This document shows, piece after piece, positions 23,452-35,184 of a stretch of DNA of 64,000 nucleotides. The stretch is from Clitopilus passeckerianus (taxonomy: Eukaryota > Basidiomycota > Agaricomycetes > Agaricales > Entolomataceae): NCBI GenBank assembly GCA_944990035.1, contig CALYLX010000146.1, forward strand, positions 434,001 to 498,000, written 5' to 3'. Below the pieces are notes generated by a model. The model saw only the letters and a list, made by a program, of their open reading frames with translations. It was not told the origin of the DNA and ran no database searches. The translations under genes and the position numbers were made by a program. The first letter of the stretch is position 1; the number at the start of each line of letters is the position of its first letter.

Positions 23452-24675
23452 AGAAGCGACGACGACCAAGACTCAAATACCACAGAACAAGATCAAACTG
23501 TAATTACAGTCGATCGACTGACCACAGAAACTTTGAAAAGTTTGGTGTGGTGTTGGTGGGGTTGCCGCGTGCAGCAGCGATGCTCTTTTGCCTCTATTAC
23601 GTAAAATGCACACTTACGTCATGGCATTAGTAGGTGCTTATGGGCGCATGTTGGAGTTGGTTGGAGGGTTTCCGTTACTCTCGGTGTGGACCTTTCGCTC
23701 GACGATGAATCCGATACTCATTCATCCGTGTCAAGAACGAGATATGAAACCACTGAGCAGATAACCCACTGCCAGGTATCTAATCCACCCAATGATGATC
23801 CACAACGGAGTTTGAAGTGGCTTCCTCACTCTTTTATGATTATATGTTGGAATTACATGGGCAGAGCTGCAATCACTGGCTGCTCATAGCATAAAGGCAG
23901 TCTCTCTACTTACTATAGTAAATCCGCCGTAAGATGCGGAAAACATTCCACTATTTGTCGGTGCATTAAGGTCCTATCTTTCCTTAAAAACAGACTCCCC
24001 ATGCTCCTATCATTACTGATACGACTCACAAATACAGGAGCTTTACGGGGTCCCTATCCGTTTTTTTAAATGAATTTGGTGCTCCTCCGACCTCCACCAA
24101 TTAATTTAACCTTCGAGGGCATCTGGGGCATTATTTTCCGAGTTAAAAGAGGATAATACATTTAACTATCGTATACTAATGTTCCCCACTAGCCTTCCGC
24201 GCAAAAAGCTTTCAAGGAGCCTACACTCGTGCTCATCACGGTCTGCAACGAGCACGCGCGTTGACGCGATGAGCAACGCGTTGCCAGGGGTACCTTATAT
24301 AGTTACCGTATGGGGGTTTGATCGACCGCCATCACTCCCGAGAATGATGATCATGAATTCAAGGCTATGCAAGCGTAAACAGAGACACACTTGAGGCTTG
24401 AAGTAAGGGAACAGCGTTTATATGTAAACCCCATCCCTACCACTGCTACTTTCGTTGTCTTTCCTCCAAGTTAATACAACGTACTTGGGGGCCTCTACAA
24501 GCTCATATCTGCCATTATAAGCCAGCAATAAGTCAGAGTCCCACCAGTAGATGACGAACCTGTCCATATCACTGCGTGAAAAGGTCGAGACACGGGGTAG
24601 GTACCACCAGCCCAGCCATCCAAATGTTAACGAACCTGGTTAGATCCCATTGGGCTGCTCAGACAGAATGTAGAA
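23452..24675. other. intergenic between permease 3 and the first NACHT gene (divergent)
   Basis: No gene is supported. Permease 3 and NACHT gene 1 are transcribed away from each other, so this 1.2 kb contains both promoters. It includes a T-rich run near 24061-24067. Confidence 0.5.
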
Positions 24676-26401
24676 ATGAGCGCGATTCACTTTTCTGAAG
24701 AGCAGCGCCATTTACCGAGGTGTCATCGCCAAACTCGGCATGTTGTGCTCGAATCTCTGGAGGCATGGGCCAAAGGGACAGGTAGCGAGGACGAAGGGAA
24801 GCCAATCATGTGGCTAAGTGGGCCGGGTGGAATAGGAAAATCAACCGTCGCCCGAACGGTGGCAGAACGTTGGGATGGTACACACTCCCTAGCTGCCAGC
24901 TTCTTCTGCACCCGAACAACGCCAGTAAACGTCTTGAAAAGATACTTCGTTTCAACCATTGCATATCAACTTGTTAGGTCGATACCGGCTACCCGACCAC
25001 ACATTGAACTTGCGATCTCCAAGGATCCGCGGCTATTCGAGAATTCCTTGGACAACCAATTTCAGTCACTAGTTGCATCATCACTGAAAGCTGTTTATGA
25101 TGCAGGTGTTATGCAATGTCCTATGGTTGTGGTTCTCGATGGCCTGGACGAGATATATGGGGACCTCGGTAACCAGGATGACAAGAACGAATACAATCAA
25201 ATCTTCGAAAGGATCGCAGACATCTGCCACGTGAACCCATTCATGCGTTGTTGCATTTCCTCTCGTACAGGCACGGCTGGTTTAGCTCTTGACCGCGAAC
25301 CTCTGCGATCCTGGGTGTCATATATCGCCATCGAAGGCAACTTGAATCCGGAGGCGGACATTCATGTCTTCTTGCGCTACAGTTTTGACGACATCAGGCT
25401 GAACAATGCTTACCCGGAAGCACTGTGGCCATCTGAACACGCGATACTCCTTCTGACTCACAACTCGGGGGGATATTTTATCTATGCTGCGACGGCTATG
25501 CGATATATTAGCACCCCCCATACAGATGCCAAGCTCAATCTGAAATACGTATCAGAGCTCGGAAGTCCGAACTCTGGACTGGAGCCTCCACTCGCTCAGC
25601 TCGACGCGTTGTATATGCAAGTGTTGAATTCATGCCACCCGAAATCGCTTCCCACTGTCTTCACCGTCCTTGAAGGCTTATGCTTCGCCTCAGTACGAAG
25701 AGGAGATGCATACCACAGATTGTTTTCTGGCCTTGAGGCTAATTCGCCCAAGTTCTTTGAAAAACTTCATCACCTCCCTGACGGCCATCTCTCTCCACAT
25801 CTGAACGCCTTACACGCCGTCCTCGAGATTCCATCCCCCGAGAATGCCCATAAGACACCAATCCAATTCCTCCATCCAATATTCCACGACTTCGTAACGG
25901 ACCCGTCCCGTGCGGGTCGTTTCTTTATTGGCCGAACCCAGGCGCTCCTGCATCTGCAGATCGCCCTCATGAAGCATACCTTGATCATCTTGTCGGAATC
26001 CCACCCTAAAGGTGGATATGACGAACGTGCTGTTGTACGGTTATTTCTGCGAGGGCTTGCAGATGTGGACTGCCCTCCCTCGACAGAGTTGAGGGCAGGG
26101 CTAGAAGCCTTAATGGGCAGCGATGATCAGCTCTATTACGATTATCTCTCGAACATCGGGATGAGCCACCTGGGCCGGGGACGTAGGCTCAGGTTCGCTG
26201 AGCTTATCAAACCTAGTGAGGAATTGACTGTGTTGCGTTACTTGCAGGTACGTCTTTAATCAATACGTCTTCGTCTTCTTTTTTCTCACAATTTTCCAGA
26301 AATCCAACGTACCAGAGACCGAACCTTCCTTTTGGCGACGATGGCTAGCAAGCTTCAGTCTTGCGCCACAAATTGCCCTGCTTGGCTTCGCCTTTCGCTA
26401 A
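24676..26401 (+). CDS. NACHT-domain STAND NTPase 1 (NLR-like)
   Basis: STAND NTPases act as switch-like sensors in fungal non-self recognition and programmed cell death. Exons 24676-26247 and 26300-26401 give 557 residues. The Walker A motif is SGPGGIGKST (about 48-57) and Walker B is VVVLDGLDEI (about 151-160), followed by a sensor-type ISSRTG. A helical region ends in ELTVLRYLQ at the splice site. The last exon is exactly 102 nt and encodes KSNVPETEPSFWRRWLASFS followed by LAPQIALLGFAFR. There is no known N-terminal effector and no WD40, ANK or TPR sensor repeat. Compared with copies 2 and 3, the short N-terminal exon is not evident, so an upstream exon may be missing from my model. Function is inferred from the domain alone. 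Confidence 0.85.
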
Positions 26402-27067
26402 ATCACGCTGTGTGTCCATATTGCTGTCTATTGCTATAATTTTGAGCCTTGGGAAGCATTCACATTGCCTTAATGGCACACCTGCTTTCGTTCCGGTGCC
26501 TGTATACGCTATTTGATTGTCGGTCCAGAATTAAAATATGATGTACCAGTCATGTTAGAGTTGCGACAGCAGGAACGTCGGTGAGTAGAGAAACTGTGAG
26601 GATAATGTCCGGTTTCTGGATGTTTCAATACCTCTCATTTACTTCTCCTTCCTTCAAATTACACTCACAGGCCGTCGTGCGAGCTAAGCACTCCAACCTT
26701 CCTGCATCAAAGTGGGAGATCAACCGAAAAGGCAGTCCCACCACGTTTTCTGGTCAGAGGATCTCCAGGCATGCCATTTCAAAGCCACATCAAACTCAAA
26801 ATTCCCCTCTGTTAACTTCCCTTCTAAAGAACATTATGAGAGCAAGGTTCATGGTTGACAATTGCTCGGAAAGTTAGCCTTTGGAAACCGATAGAATATT
26901 GCTCGAGAACCTTCCAGCCTGAGATGGCCTGTGGGACGGTCTCATTCAGGTCAAGTGTACGACCGTTCATGTCTGCCATCACATGCATCAAGTCAGGTAG
27001 TCTCCACTTTACGAGAAGACATCTATGGCGCTAATTTCCTTTATCTCTGCATCACCACCGTATCGAT
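26402..27067. other. intergenic between NACHT genes 1 and 2
   Basis: No gene is supported. It should contain the promoter of NACHT gene 2. The open frame at 26581-26877 has no recognisable feature. Confidence 0.45.
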
Positions 27068-28963
27068 ATGCCGTACTTCGAGAGATCCAAGCATGTTGAG
27101 TTATTTGGGTGTACTCTCATTGAATCTAGAGAATCTGGTGCAGGTGGGCATGGATTCAGGTCATTTGGACCTCCGGCTGATTTCCCTCCCCCATTTGCAG
27201 AGGACAATGCGATCAAGTGCCTTGGCGAGCATGTCGCGTGTGATGCGCTCTGCGAGACCAAAGGACAATTCGATTTGCCAAAATGCCACCCAGATACGCG
27301 TCTACAAGTCATAGAAAGGGTGGAGCGGTGGGTTCGAGACAGGCAGGCACAACCGATCCTATGGCTCAATGGTGCAGCTGGGGCCGGAAAGTCGGCTATT
27401 GCTCGTACACTGGCCAAGAAATGGGACAGCGGGGGGGATATCAAGCTCGCAGCCTCTGCCTTTTTCTCCGTGACGGCGCCTTTTCAAGAAGATCAAGGAG
27501 GTTTTGCACCAACGCTTGCGTACCAGATTGTCCAAAATATACCGTCCACCAGGCGTCTCATCGCAAGCGCAATTACTAAAGACCCCATTTTCTTCCAAAA
27601 GTCGATACAGGACCAATTTCGTTCCCTCATCATCACACCATTATCCGAAATCAGCGGCGGTCATAGGATGCCAGTCGTGATAATCATCGATGGGTTGGAT
27701 GAATGTTCTTTCAGCCATATCCGGGATCGAGTGTGCCAAGAGAAGGAGCAACAGGCTATTCTTGACGCACTAACCATTGCGGCCAAGGAGATCAGATCCA
27801 TCCGGTTTCTCGTAACATCCAGGAAAGAGTGGCATATCACGGAGAGCTTTGAAGGCGACCCCCTTCTTTCCATGTCTATTGAAATCACTTTGGATAGCAC
27901 CTTCAACCCAGACGATGATATTGATCGCTTCCTACGGGACAGCTTCAAGGCTATTAAGCAGAAACACCGTTTGAATGAAGTGCCCTGGCCACCTGAGGAA
28001 ACGATCCTGGCGTTGATTCGTAAATCCTCGGGACACTTCATCTACCCTGCAACCGTTATCCGCTTCATCGACAACCGCCGTGCAGATCCGAGGCACAGCC
28101 TGAACATTGTGTGTGGGGTGGCGAGCCCCACGGCTCAGGGAGGCAACCCATTCGAACCGCTTGATAGACTTTACACCCGCATTCTGGACTCTGTTTCAGT
28201 AGAGTCCCGCACTATCGTCTTCAGCATTTTCGAGCCTCTATGCCACGAATGGGGGAAACAGAAAGGGTCATACGGCAGGATGTTCCTTGGAATCCGTGCT
28301 CAATCTCCAAGATTTCTCGAAAAATTACTTTTCATACCCTCTTGCATCTACATGCATCTCCTCGACCTCCATTCAATCCTCGAAGTCCCTCCCGTCGAAA
28401 ATTGGGATACCGTATCCATTCGTTTCATGCATGCGTCATTTAGCGAATTTTTGGCCGATGCGAAGCGTTCAGGCCCCTTCTTTATCGACAAAATCCAAGC
28501 CCACCTTCATCGGCAACTTATTTTGATGAAGCATGTTTTCATCATACTCTCGAATTCCGAACAGGCCAAGGAGTATGACCAGCGTGCAGGGGTCCGATTG
28601 TTTTTGAAAGGCCTTTCTGGTGAACTTTGCTTGCCTTCCAAGGCGCTAAAGCAAGGTTTGGAAGCTCTCATGAGCAACGACAACCAAGTCTATTCAACCT
28701 ACCTACGAAGCATAGATCTCGACATTGGAAGTTTAGACCGAAGGTTCAAATTTTCCGAGCTCATCAAACCCGGCGAGGAGCTAAGTGTTCTTCGATATTT
28801 AGAGGTTTGGCTAGATTCCATGTGGCGGTAGTAAGCATGTATCGCTAACGGTTTGGCATAGCGCTGCAACATCCCGGAAATAGAGCCGTCACAGGTGCGA
28901 CGCGGGAGAAATTTTGTTCATCTGAAGCCCCAAATCACTCTTCTGGCCACCAAATTCGGATGA
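27068..28963 (+). CDS. NACHT-domain STAND NTPase 2 (NLR-like)
   Basis: Exons 27068-27143, 27201-28804 and 28862-28963 give 593 residues with all phases consistent (1, then 0). Exon 1 encodes MPYFERSKHVELFGC and continues into GAEDNAIKCLGEHVACD. Walker A is NGAAGAGKSA and Walker B is VIIIDGLDEC, followed by FLVTSRKEW. The helical C-terminal half includes FIDKIQAHLHRQLILMKHV, a block shared with copies 1 and 3, and ends ELSVLRYLE at the splice site. The last exon is 102 nt and encodes RCNIPEIEPS, then LKPQITLLATKFG. The first intron has a strong pyrimidine tract before its acceptor. No effector or repeat domain is recognised. Confidence 0.87.
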
Positions 28964-30424
28964 TGGGTGGTGAACGAAGAATAAAATCCAGCTTGGCACT
29001 TTTGGAGGGGCATTGATAACCCATTGAAGACGCTGCTTGCGCAGGTCACGGTCCCGGAGGGCGGGTGTTGGAGGTGTAGGCCTTTGTTCGAGGGGTTTGC
29101 CTGGACGAAGGGCAGCGAAGAAATGTACAATAGATCAGATGTATAATTTTGCAAGCCATGCCATGGGTCCAACTGCCGGAAAATCTGAATTGACTCCATG
29201 CCTATACGTCGAGCTGGAATTGCCTCATGATCTCTTGTTTTTATCAAAATGTTGCCTTAGATTTGTATTGATTACCGGTGTAGATTCTGTGGGCCATAAA
29301 CACATTAGCGTCTGTGGTCGTAGACAGAACAGTGGTGGCCAGAGAACTTGGAAGGCACAGCGCAAGCTCTGATTCGATGGCAGGATGCGAGTCCCGAAAG
29401 GCGCAATGTGCGATAACCCCAAACTCCGATTTTTACTCCGATAGCAAAGAAAAGCCTAGCTAACTCCAATTTGCACCCCAGCCATCGGAACAACTATACA
29501 TATGCTAGGGTTGTTCTTGGACGTCTGAAAAGGCATTTTAATGATGAGCCCCACATTGAGTGGCATTGTCTGCCCCACAGATCGCCTAGAGACTCCCAGT
29601 TTTCTTCTGTGAGGATGACATTAAATTCTTGTTGCTTGAAGCGAATATTCCTCTCGCCATCTCAATATCTCAATATCAGAAAGGTGTATGTCCCATGCCG
29701 GAGGCTTCTAGCATTGTTTGCTGACTGGTGTTGGCGTATTGCTCAATTCGATCACCTTCAAATTTCCCTCTCCGTTTTGTGCACCAGACCCTCCTTTTAC
29801 TCCAACTCGTATGCGTACTCCTTTTTGAGCACGGATGGTTGGATTTCCAACGTAAGCTCTTGTTGTTCTTACGACTTTCTCAGAACTACGTGCCGCTCTG
29901 TTGAAGGAACAACTGCTACGAGCTGGTAGTTCGTCATTTCAACCCAGGATCCCAACTCACGCACATACAGCTAGAGCCTTCCTTCTTAATTCCTTCTTAA
30001 GCTCCTTGTATTGCTTGGGTCGCTCAGCGCCCTGGACATTCCGCTTGAGGACCTATCCAATCTCGGTATTGAATCTGGTACGGAGACGGTTGGGAACATC
30101 TTGTAGGAAGTGCTGTAGTTGGTGTTGGGATGATCCTCCCTTCGAACCTTTCGGCCTTCTATTCTGTGCGATGTGCCGTAGCTCTAAGGATGTTGTATCC
30201 AAAATTTAGTACAATCTTCGAGTTTGAATGGAAATGGTTTTATGAATACTACAATTTTTATGCCGACATATTTTACAATCTAAATGCTATCATTGATTGG
30301 GCTCAGCCATTTCAAGAGAAAAGGGTTCGCAGTAGATCATAGAAGACTCATGGAAAGTCTCATCCTGATCAAAGGTTACTTGTTGAAACCGAGCTGGCAC
30401 ATACATGTCGTACATTGGGGGTTT
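28964..30424. other. intergenic, convergent NACHT genes 2 and 3
   Basis: The 1.46 kb between the convergent stops holds only unsupported open frames (for example 29471-29929 plus and 28918-29247 minus). The last part is AT-rich. Confidence 0.45.
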
Positions 30425-32317
30425 TCAACCAAAGGCGGAACTTAGGAGGGCAATTTGGGGTTGTAGGCTCAGGGCAGCTAACCATCGCCGCCAGGATGAC
30501 GGTTCAATTTCTTTGGTATTACACCGCTAAGAATTTCGTCAACATGTGTTTGAAACTAACGTACAAGGAAGGGACAAACCTGTAAATATCGTAAAACTTC
30601 AAGCTCTTCCTTTGGAGTTATTAACTCGTCAAACCGAAGTCGACGGCCAGAGCCGAGGCGGCTCAACCTTACATCGGTGAGATACTTGAAGTATTCGTCA
30701 CCGTTGTTACTCATGAGTGCCACGATCCCATCTTTTAATGCTTTTGACACTGGGCACACTGGGTTCGACAGTCCTCTTAGGAACGCATGGACGACAGCCT
30801 TTTCGTCATAGCTGTAATCAGCTGGTGAGGTCGAGAGGATGATGAAAGTGTGCTCCATAAGGTTGATTTGGAGGTGTATATGAGCCTGCGCTTTGTCAAT
30901 GAAGAATGAGCCGGAACGAGAATGATCAAGCAGGAAGTCTTGAAAAGAGGGGTGGCAGAGAGAGATGGGGAGTTTTCCTGCCTCTTCCAGAGCGGGCACT
31001 CGTAGAACTGCCACCAAAGGCTTCAGGTGGCTAATTAGGTCGGTGGAGGCAAGGTGGAATAACTGCTCGACGTATTTCGGTGATTGATATTTGAGGCCAG
31101 GAAACATCTTGATAAGCACCTTTTCGTGCTGTCCTGGATCGGCGGACAGAAGCTGAAGAGTGGAAAATGTAACGGGGAATGATTGTTCGGGAAGTGCTCG
31201 TAAAATGTGCATGTACAATGCATCTAATGGCTCTGGTGGGGAGTTGGTTTGACTGGCAGGGCTAGCACCCTGGATGATATCCTCAAGGCTGTGTTGAGGG
31301 TCCACAGAGGAGCCGATGAACCACATGGCAGTCGCAGCATGGAGAAATGACCCTTGTGACGTATGCACCAGACAAGAGAGGAGGTCATCCGTTGGCCAGG
31401 ACGCATCTATATGGTAAGCATGCCTGATTTCCTGGAACTTCCATCGCAGGAAAAGCTGGATATCAACCTCCTGCATGACGAGGCATGTGTCCAGGGTGAT
31501 CTTGCTCGTTATTGAAGCGAGTTTTGTGTCTTCAAAGGCCGCTCGGATCCGGAATTCTGGCCGGCTAGTGATGAGAAAGCGAAGGAATGGGTAGGTCCGG
31601 GAAATGAGCGTGATCTCTTCGAGGAGCCGCAAAAGCTGGACTTCATCATCAGCGTCTTGGTCAACCCCGTCAATGACGACCAGGAATGGTCCCTTCTGAG
31701 CGTTTCCACCGCGTATGTGTGAAATAGCTGGGATAACCAGTCTCTGGAATTGGTAATTCAAGGGCTTTTCAAAGAGACTGGGGTCTCCGGACGTCGCGAG
31801 TCTAATGTCCCTCCAGGCTGCTGCTGTCTGAGTAGCCTGATAGGCAATAGTCGCCGAGAACGAATTGAAGATTGAAGTAGTTCGTGAACAGAAGAAAGAA
31901 GCCACGAGACGCCCCGAGGTTTCCCATCGGTCTAAGAGGGTTCGAACAATGGTTGATTTTCCGGTTCCAACGGTACCATTCAACCAAAGAATGCGTTTAG
32001 ATTCGTCGTTTCCGCAAGACCATTGTTCTATGTCTTCAAGGACCGCGATGCGTGTCCTAGGATGACATCTCGGAGCAGCATCATGCGTATGGGGCCCGGG
32101 GTCATGACGAGCATTGAAAGCGACATGATGCCGAAGCTGTTTTTTTGCGGCTTTGATATCTGCGTAGGAAGTTAACCTCATAGGAGAAGATGGAAGAGAT
32201 ACAATAGAGCTTGCCTGCCTTGGTCCCTAGTCCGTCCAGTTGAAAGGAACCAGGAGTTCTGGTTGCTAAAACGCTGGCAGTCTTCTCTGACTCGGATAAC
32301 AATTTCTGATGGCTCAT
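30425..32317 (-). CDS. NACHT-domain STAND NTPase 3, altered Walker B
   Basis: Exons 32215-32317, 30580-32159 and 30425-30526 give 594 residues. The start reads MSHQKLLSESEKTASVLATR. The first intron (32160-32214) begins GCAAGC and ends CAG, so it is of the GC-AG class; the join gives TKADIKAAKKQLRHH. Walker A is NGTVGTGKST. Walker B is LVVIDGVDQD, with Gln where the other two copies have Glu. FLITSRPEF follows. The shared block is FIDKAQAHIHLQINLMEHTF. The end reads ELEVLRYLQ at the splice site, then a 102-nt last exon encoding RCNTKEIEPSSWRRWLAALS and LQPQIALLSSAFG. It lies head-to-tail upstream of nothing on its strand until permease 4. It could still bind ATP, but hydrolysis may be weak. 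Confidence 0.86.
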
Positions 32318-32857
32318 AACGTTGTACCAGACAACACCATTACAGGGTTATAAGTTATCAGATTGCTCGTGTATTCGGGAATTGGAAGCGTGGAGTCGGG
32401 ATGGGGTGTGGCCCACTCGGAGTAGTGCACTGGATCCTTACAGCTTGACTGTGGACTGAGGAGCATTGTGGTCATCGCCACTGATCAATACATTACATCT
32501 TCATTCACCACCACCACCACCCTCACTCTCACACCGCTCTGAAATTTTTGGTGCTGGATGTACATGGGGAATTCGGGAATGAGGCAACTCACTTGATACT
32601 AATAGGTTCGCGCCTCGAAACACGAAGTAGAAACCATGGGCCACAAAAAATGGATAGTAAACAAAACCTTTATTAATTGCGCGTTGGACGGAGTATACAG
32701 TAACCTATGTAACACTAAAAGGGGACTTATTATGTTTTGTGAACTGTGGGGGATACAACAACATCGTGGGGATAAAAGGAAAAGAGGGAACCTGCCGCAA
32801 GCGATACATTATCTATAAATGTAAGAATAATAATCAAAGGGAATGAATCATTGAACA
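32318..32857. other. intergenic with short CAC repeat
   Basis: This is the 5' flank of NACHT gene 3 (minus) and the 3' flank of permease 4 (minus). A short (CAC)n tract lies around 32505-32521. No gene is seen. Confidence 0.5.
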
Positions 32858-34628
32858 CTAATCATATAAAATCATCACCTCGGCACTGACAATAGTCAAG
32901 CAAACAATTGTCATTACAGTCATCGAGATGATACTCTGCATGGTGAAGGCACCTCGCCGCTTCAGAGGTGGATTGAAAGCGCCCGATGCCGATTCAATCA
33001 GCATACCAGAATGGTTCGATGGGGAAGAGCCATGAACGGCGCTGATGCCGCTAGCCACAGCAAGAGCTATCGTCGCGGCTCGTTGCATCTTGATTGGTAG
33101 ACCAGCGTTGTCGATGGTTTTAAGGAGGAGAATAGTGATGCCGACATTCGTCCCGGCCATGCTAGATATGGCAATAGATGATATGCCGGTGAGCCATATC
33201 ATGGAATATATTCCGAGGCCGTTTTTAGTCGCTTGAAGAAGTGAGAAAGAGAAGTACGTGATCCATCCGCTAGATGAGAGAGCTTCGACGAGAATAGATT
33301 GTGAAATCGTGAGAGGAATGAGCGTGAGGGGTAGTCTAGAGACGATAGAAGTAATAGTTGGAAAACGTTCCACGAAGCCGGCCGAACTTGAAGGGCTAGA
33401 AGGAGGATTGGGATAGGGTGGAAAGGGTCGTATTGAATCATCAGTAGCCTCGACACTTGCAGTGGCAGGACCATGTTCATCCTCGAGTATAGGTCTGCTC
33501 CAATTCTCAACACCAACAGCTGGACGTGGTAGGTTGATATCGCATTCCTCCGAGTCGGACTCAGAGGAGGTAGTATTGAGTCCTTGTAGTTTGTCCCATT
33601 GGCCGGGCCGTTCCACTCTGGAGAGATAGTAGTCGTGCCCGGCATCGACAAAAATTTTCGCTGTGACAGCCAGGAGAAGCAACCTCCATGGCCGAGCGTT
33701 CTGGCTGTCGTTGAAGGAGGATGCGAATGTGGTAAAGGCAATACTGAGTAGAAGGGTCCCAATGGAAACTTGATCGCCGGCCGGTGCCTTGGGAACCGCC
33801 ACCAGAGCCAATTGACTGGGTCGTTCAGATCGCCCATGCTTATATTGTGTGAACGTCATCACCGTCGAATGGTGCAAGGAGGAGGGTGCAGAGCAGCTTT
33901 CATCTTGACGACTCAAAATAAGGAAGTGAATAATGGAGGTTGCCGTAAGTCCAAGTGAGGGAGCAAGAATTAGCCCAGCAAATGTCGTGTAGGGCACACG
34001 AAGCTCATTGCAAATGAGAAGGTTTGCGAGGCTGGGGACCACTAAGGCTATACTGGCCGCGGTACCAGCCAGGAGTGTAGGAAGTGTCCGAAATGGTGGT
34101 GGAGGCCGTTCTCCGAGGAAGGGTGGTCCGTCGGTCGTGATGACGACTTCACCTCCAAGCATTAGGCTGGATATCACGAAAATGGAGGCTGGTTTGCTGT
34201 TTCCATTGACAGCACGGTGTATTACGTCTTGAGTGCGAGTGCGGACACCGCCGTAGGTAACAGAGATGAACAGATAGGCGAACGAAGCGAAGGTGGTTAG
34301 GATGGCGAAAAGCGTCGATGAATCGTTGTCTGTGAACGATCCGTGTATTCAGTAGGGATTGGGATTGGAGACGATAAGATCATATCAGCCCACCTTTCCC
34401 AAGAACTGCAGAGTGAATCTGAGAAATGCCAATATGCTGGGTTACCGCGAGGGTGACAACTGCTATTGGTGAAATGGTGATGTGGTTGACGACAATCTCG
34501 ATTGCCCCGACTTTAGGTAGTCGAATATAAAAGGTGCACGGGTGAAAGGCGAAGAACAACGATAAAATGAAGGCAAAAAGGGGAACGAACGGAAGTGGGT
34601 CAATCGTTAATGGAACGTAAATGGACAT
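32858..34628 (-). CDS. ArsB/NhaD-type permease, divergent copy 4
   Basis: The start at 34626-34628 gives MSIYVPLTIDPLPFVPLFAF and a first membrane pair. QHIGISQIHSAVLGKG is followed by an intron at the same place as in copies 3 and 5. The second exon begins DNDSSTLFAILTTFASFAYL and runs to 32858. The first half-channel motif has become PSLANLLICNELRV, with no GNPTN, and the GND loop is replaced by a Gly/Pro-rich GPPFLGERPPPPF. The second half keeps MAGTNVGITILLLKTI. The middle loop carries ERPGQWDKL and acidic SESDSEECD, as in relics 1 and 2. The frame is fully open. Transport of the ancestral substrate is unlikely with one half-site rewritten; a new role or early decay are both possible. Confidence 0.8.
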
Positions 34629-35184
34629 CAGGGCAAGCCGCCTGGTCTTGAGAGCTCTACAAAAGCAAGCCAGTTCTCGTTTAAAAGCTTGGGGAACCTC
34701 GGCAATCGCCGAATAAACCCTTTTTATGGAGATTGGGACCAATATTCCACACATGGGATTGCACTTAACTAGTAATAATGTAAGAAAAGACCTCAGTTTC
34801 CTACCAAAACCAAATCTAGGAACTGTACAGCCAAGCGAATTAGTGGACGTATCCTCTCGCAAAACGCAGGAGAACTATTTGTTCACTGCTAAGGAATTGA
34901 ATCCAGACGGCCAACCAGCATCACGGTATGTGCAAATTCTGGGCTATTACCTGTGAAGGCAGAGGTATCATATGCATCGACCGGAGCCGCTAACAGATAC
35001 GACTTGAAGGAACGCGCAAGTCCTAGTCGTACCACGCGATGGTCAAAGTATTATCCCTGTCGACATACCAAAGCTGGTAGTTTCATTGTACCTCTGGGCT
35101 GCGGCAATGAGCTATATATCTTGACGCTGGTATATATTTTAAAAAGATAGCGACCCAGGTAGCAAATAAGTTATTATTCTTGAT
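34629..35184. other. intergenic between permeases 4 and 5
   Basis: No gene is supported. Permease 4 and 5 are on the same strand, so this holds the promoter of copy 4 and the 3' end of copy 5. Confidence 0.5.

Noticed and set aside
29471..29929. Plus-strand 152-codon open frame between NACHT genes
   Set aside because: Low-complexity composition, no domain, no splice support.
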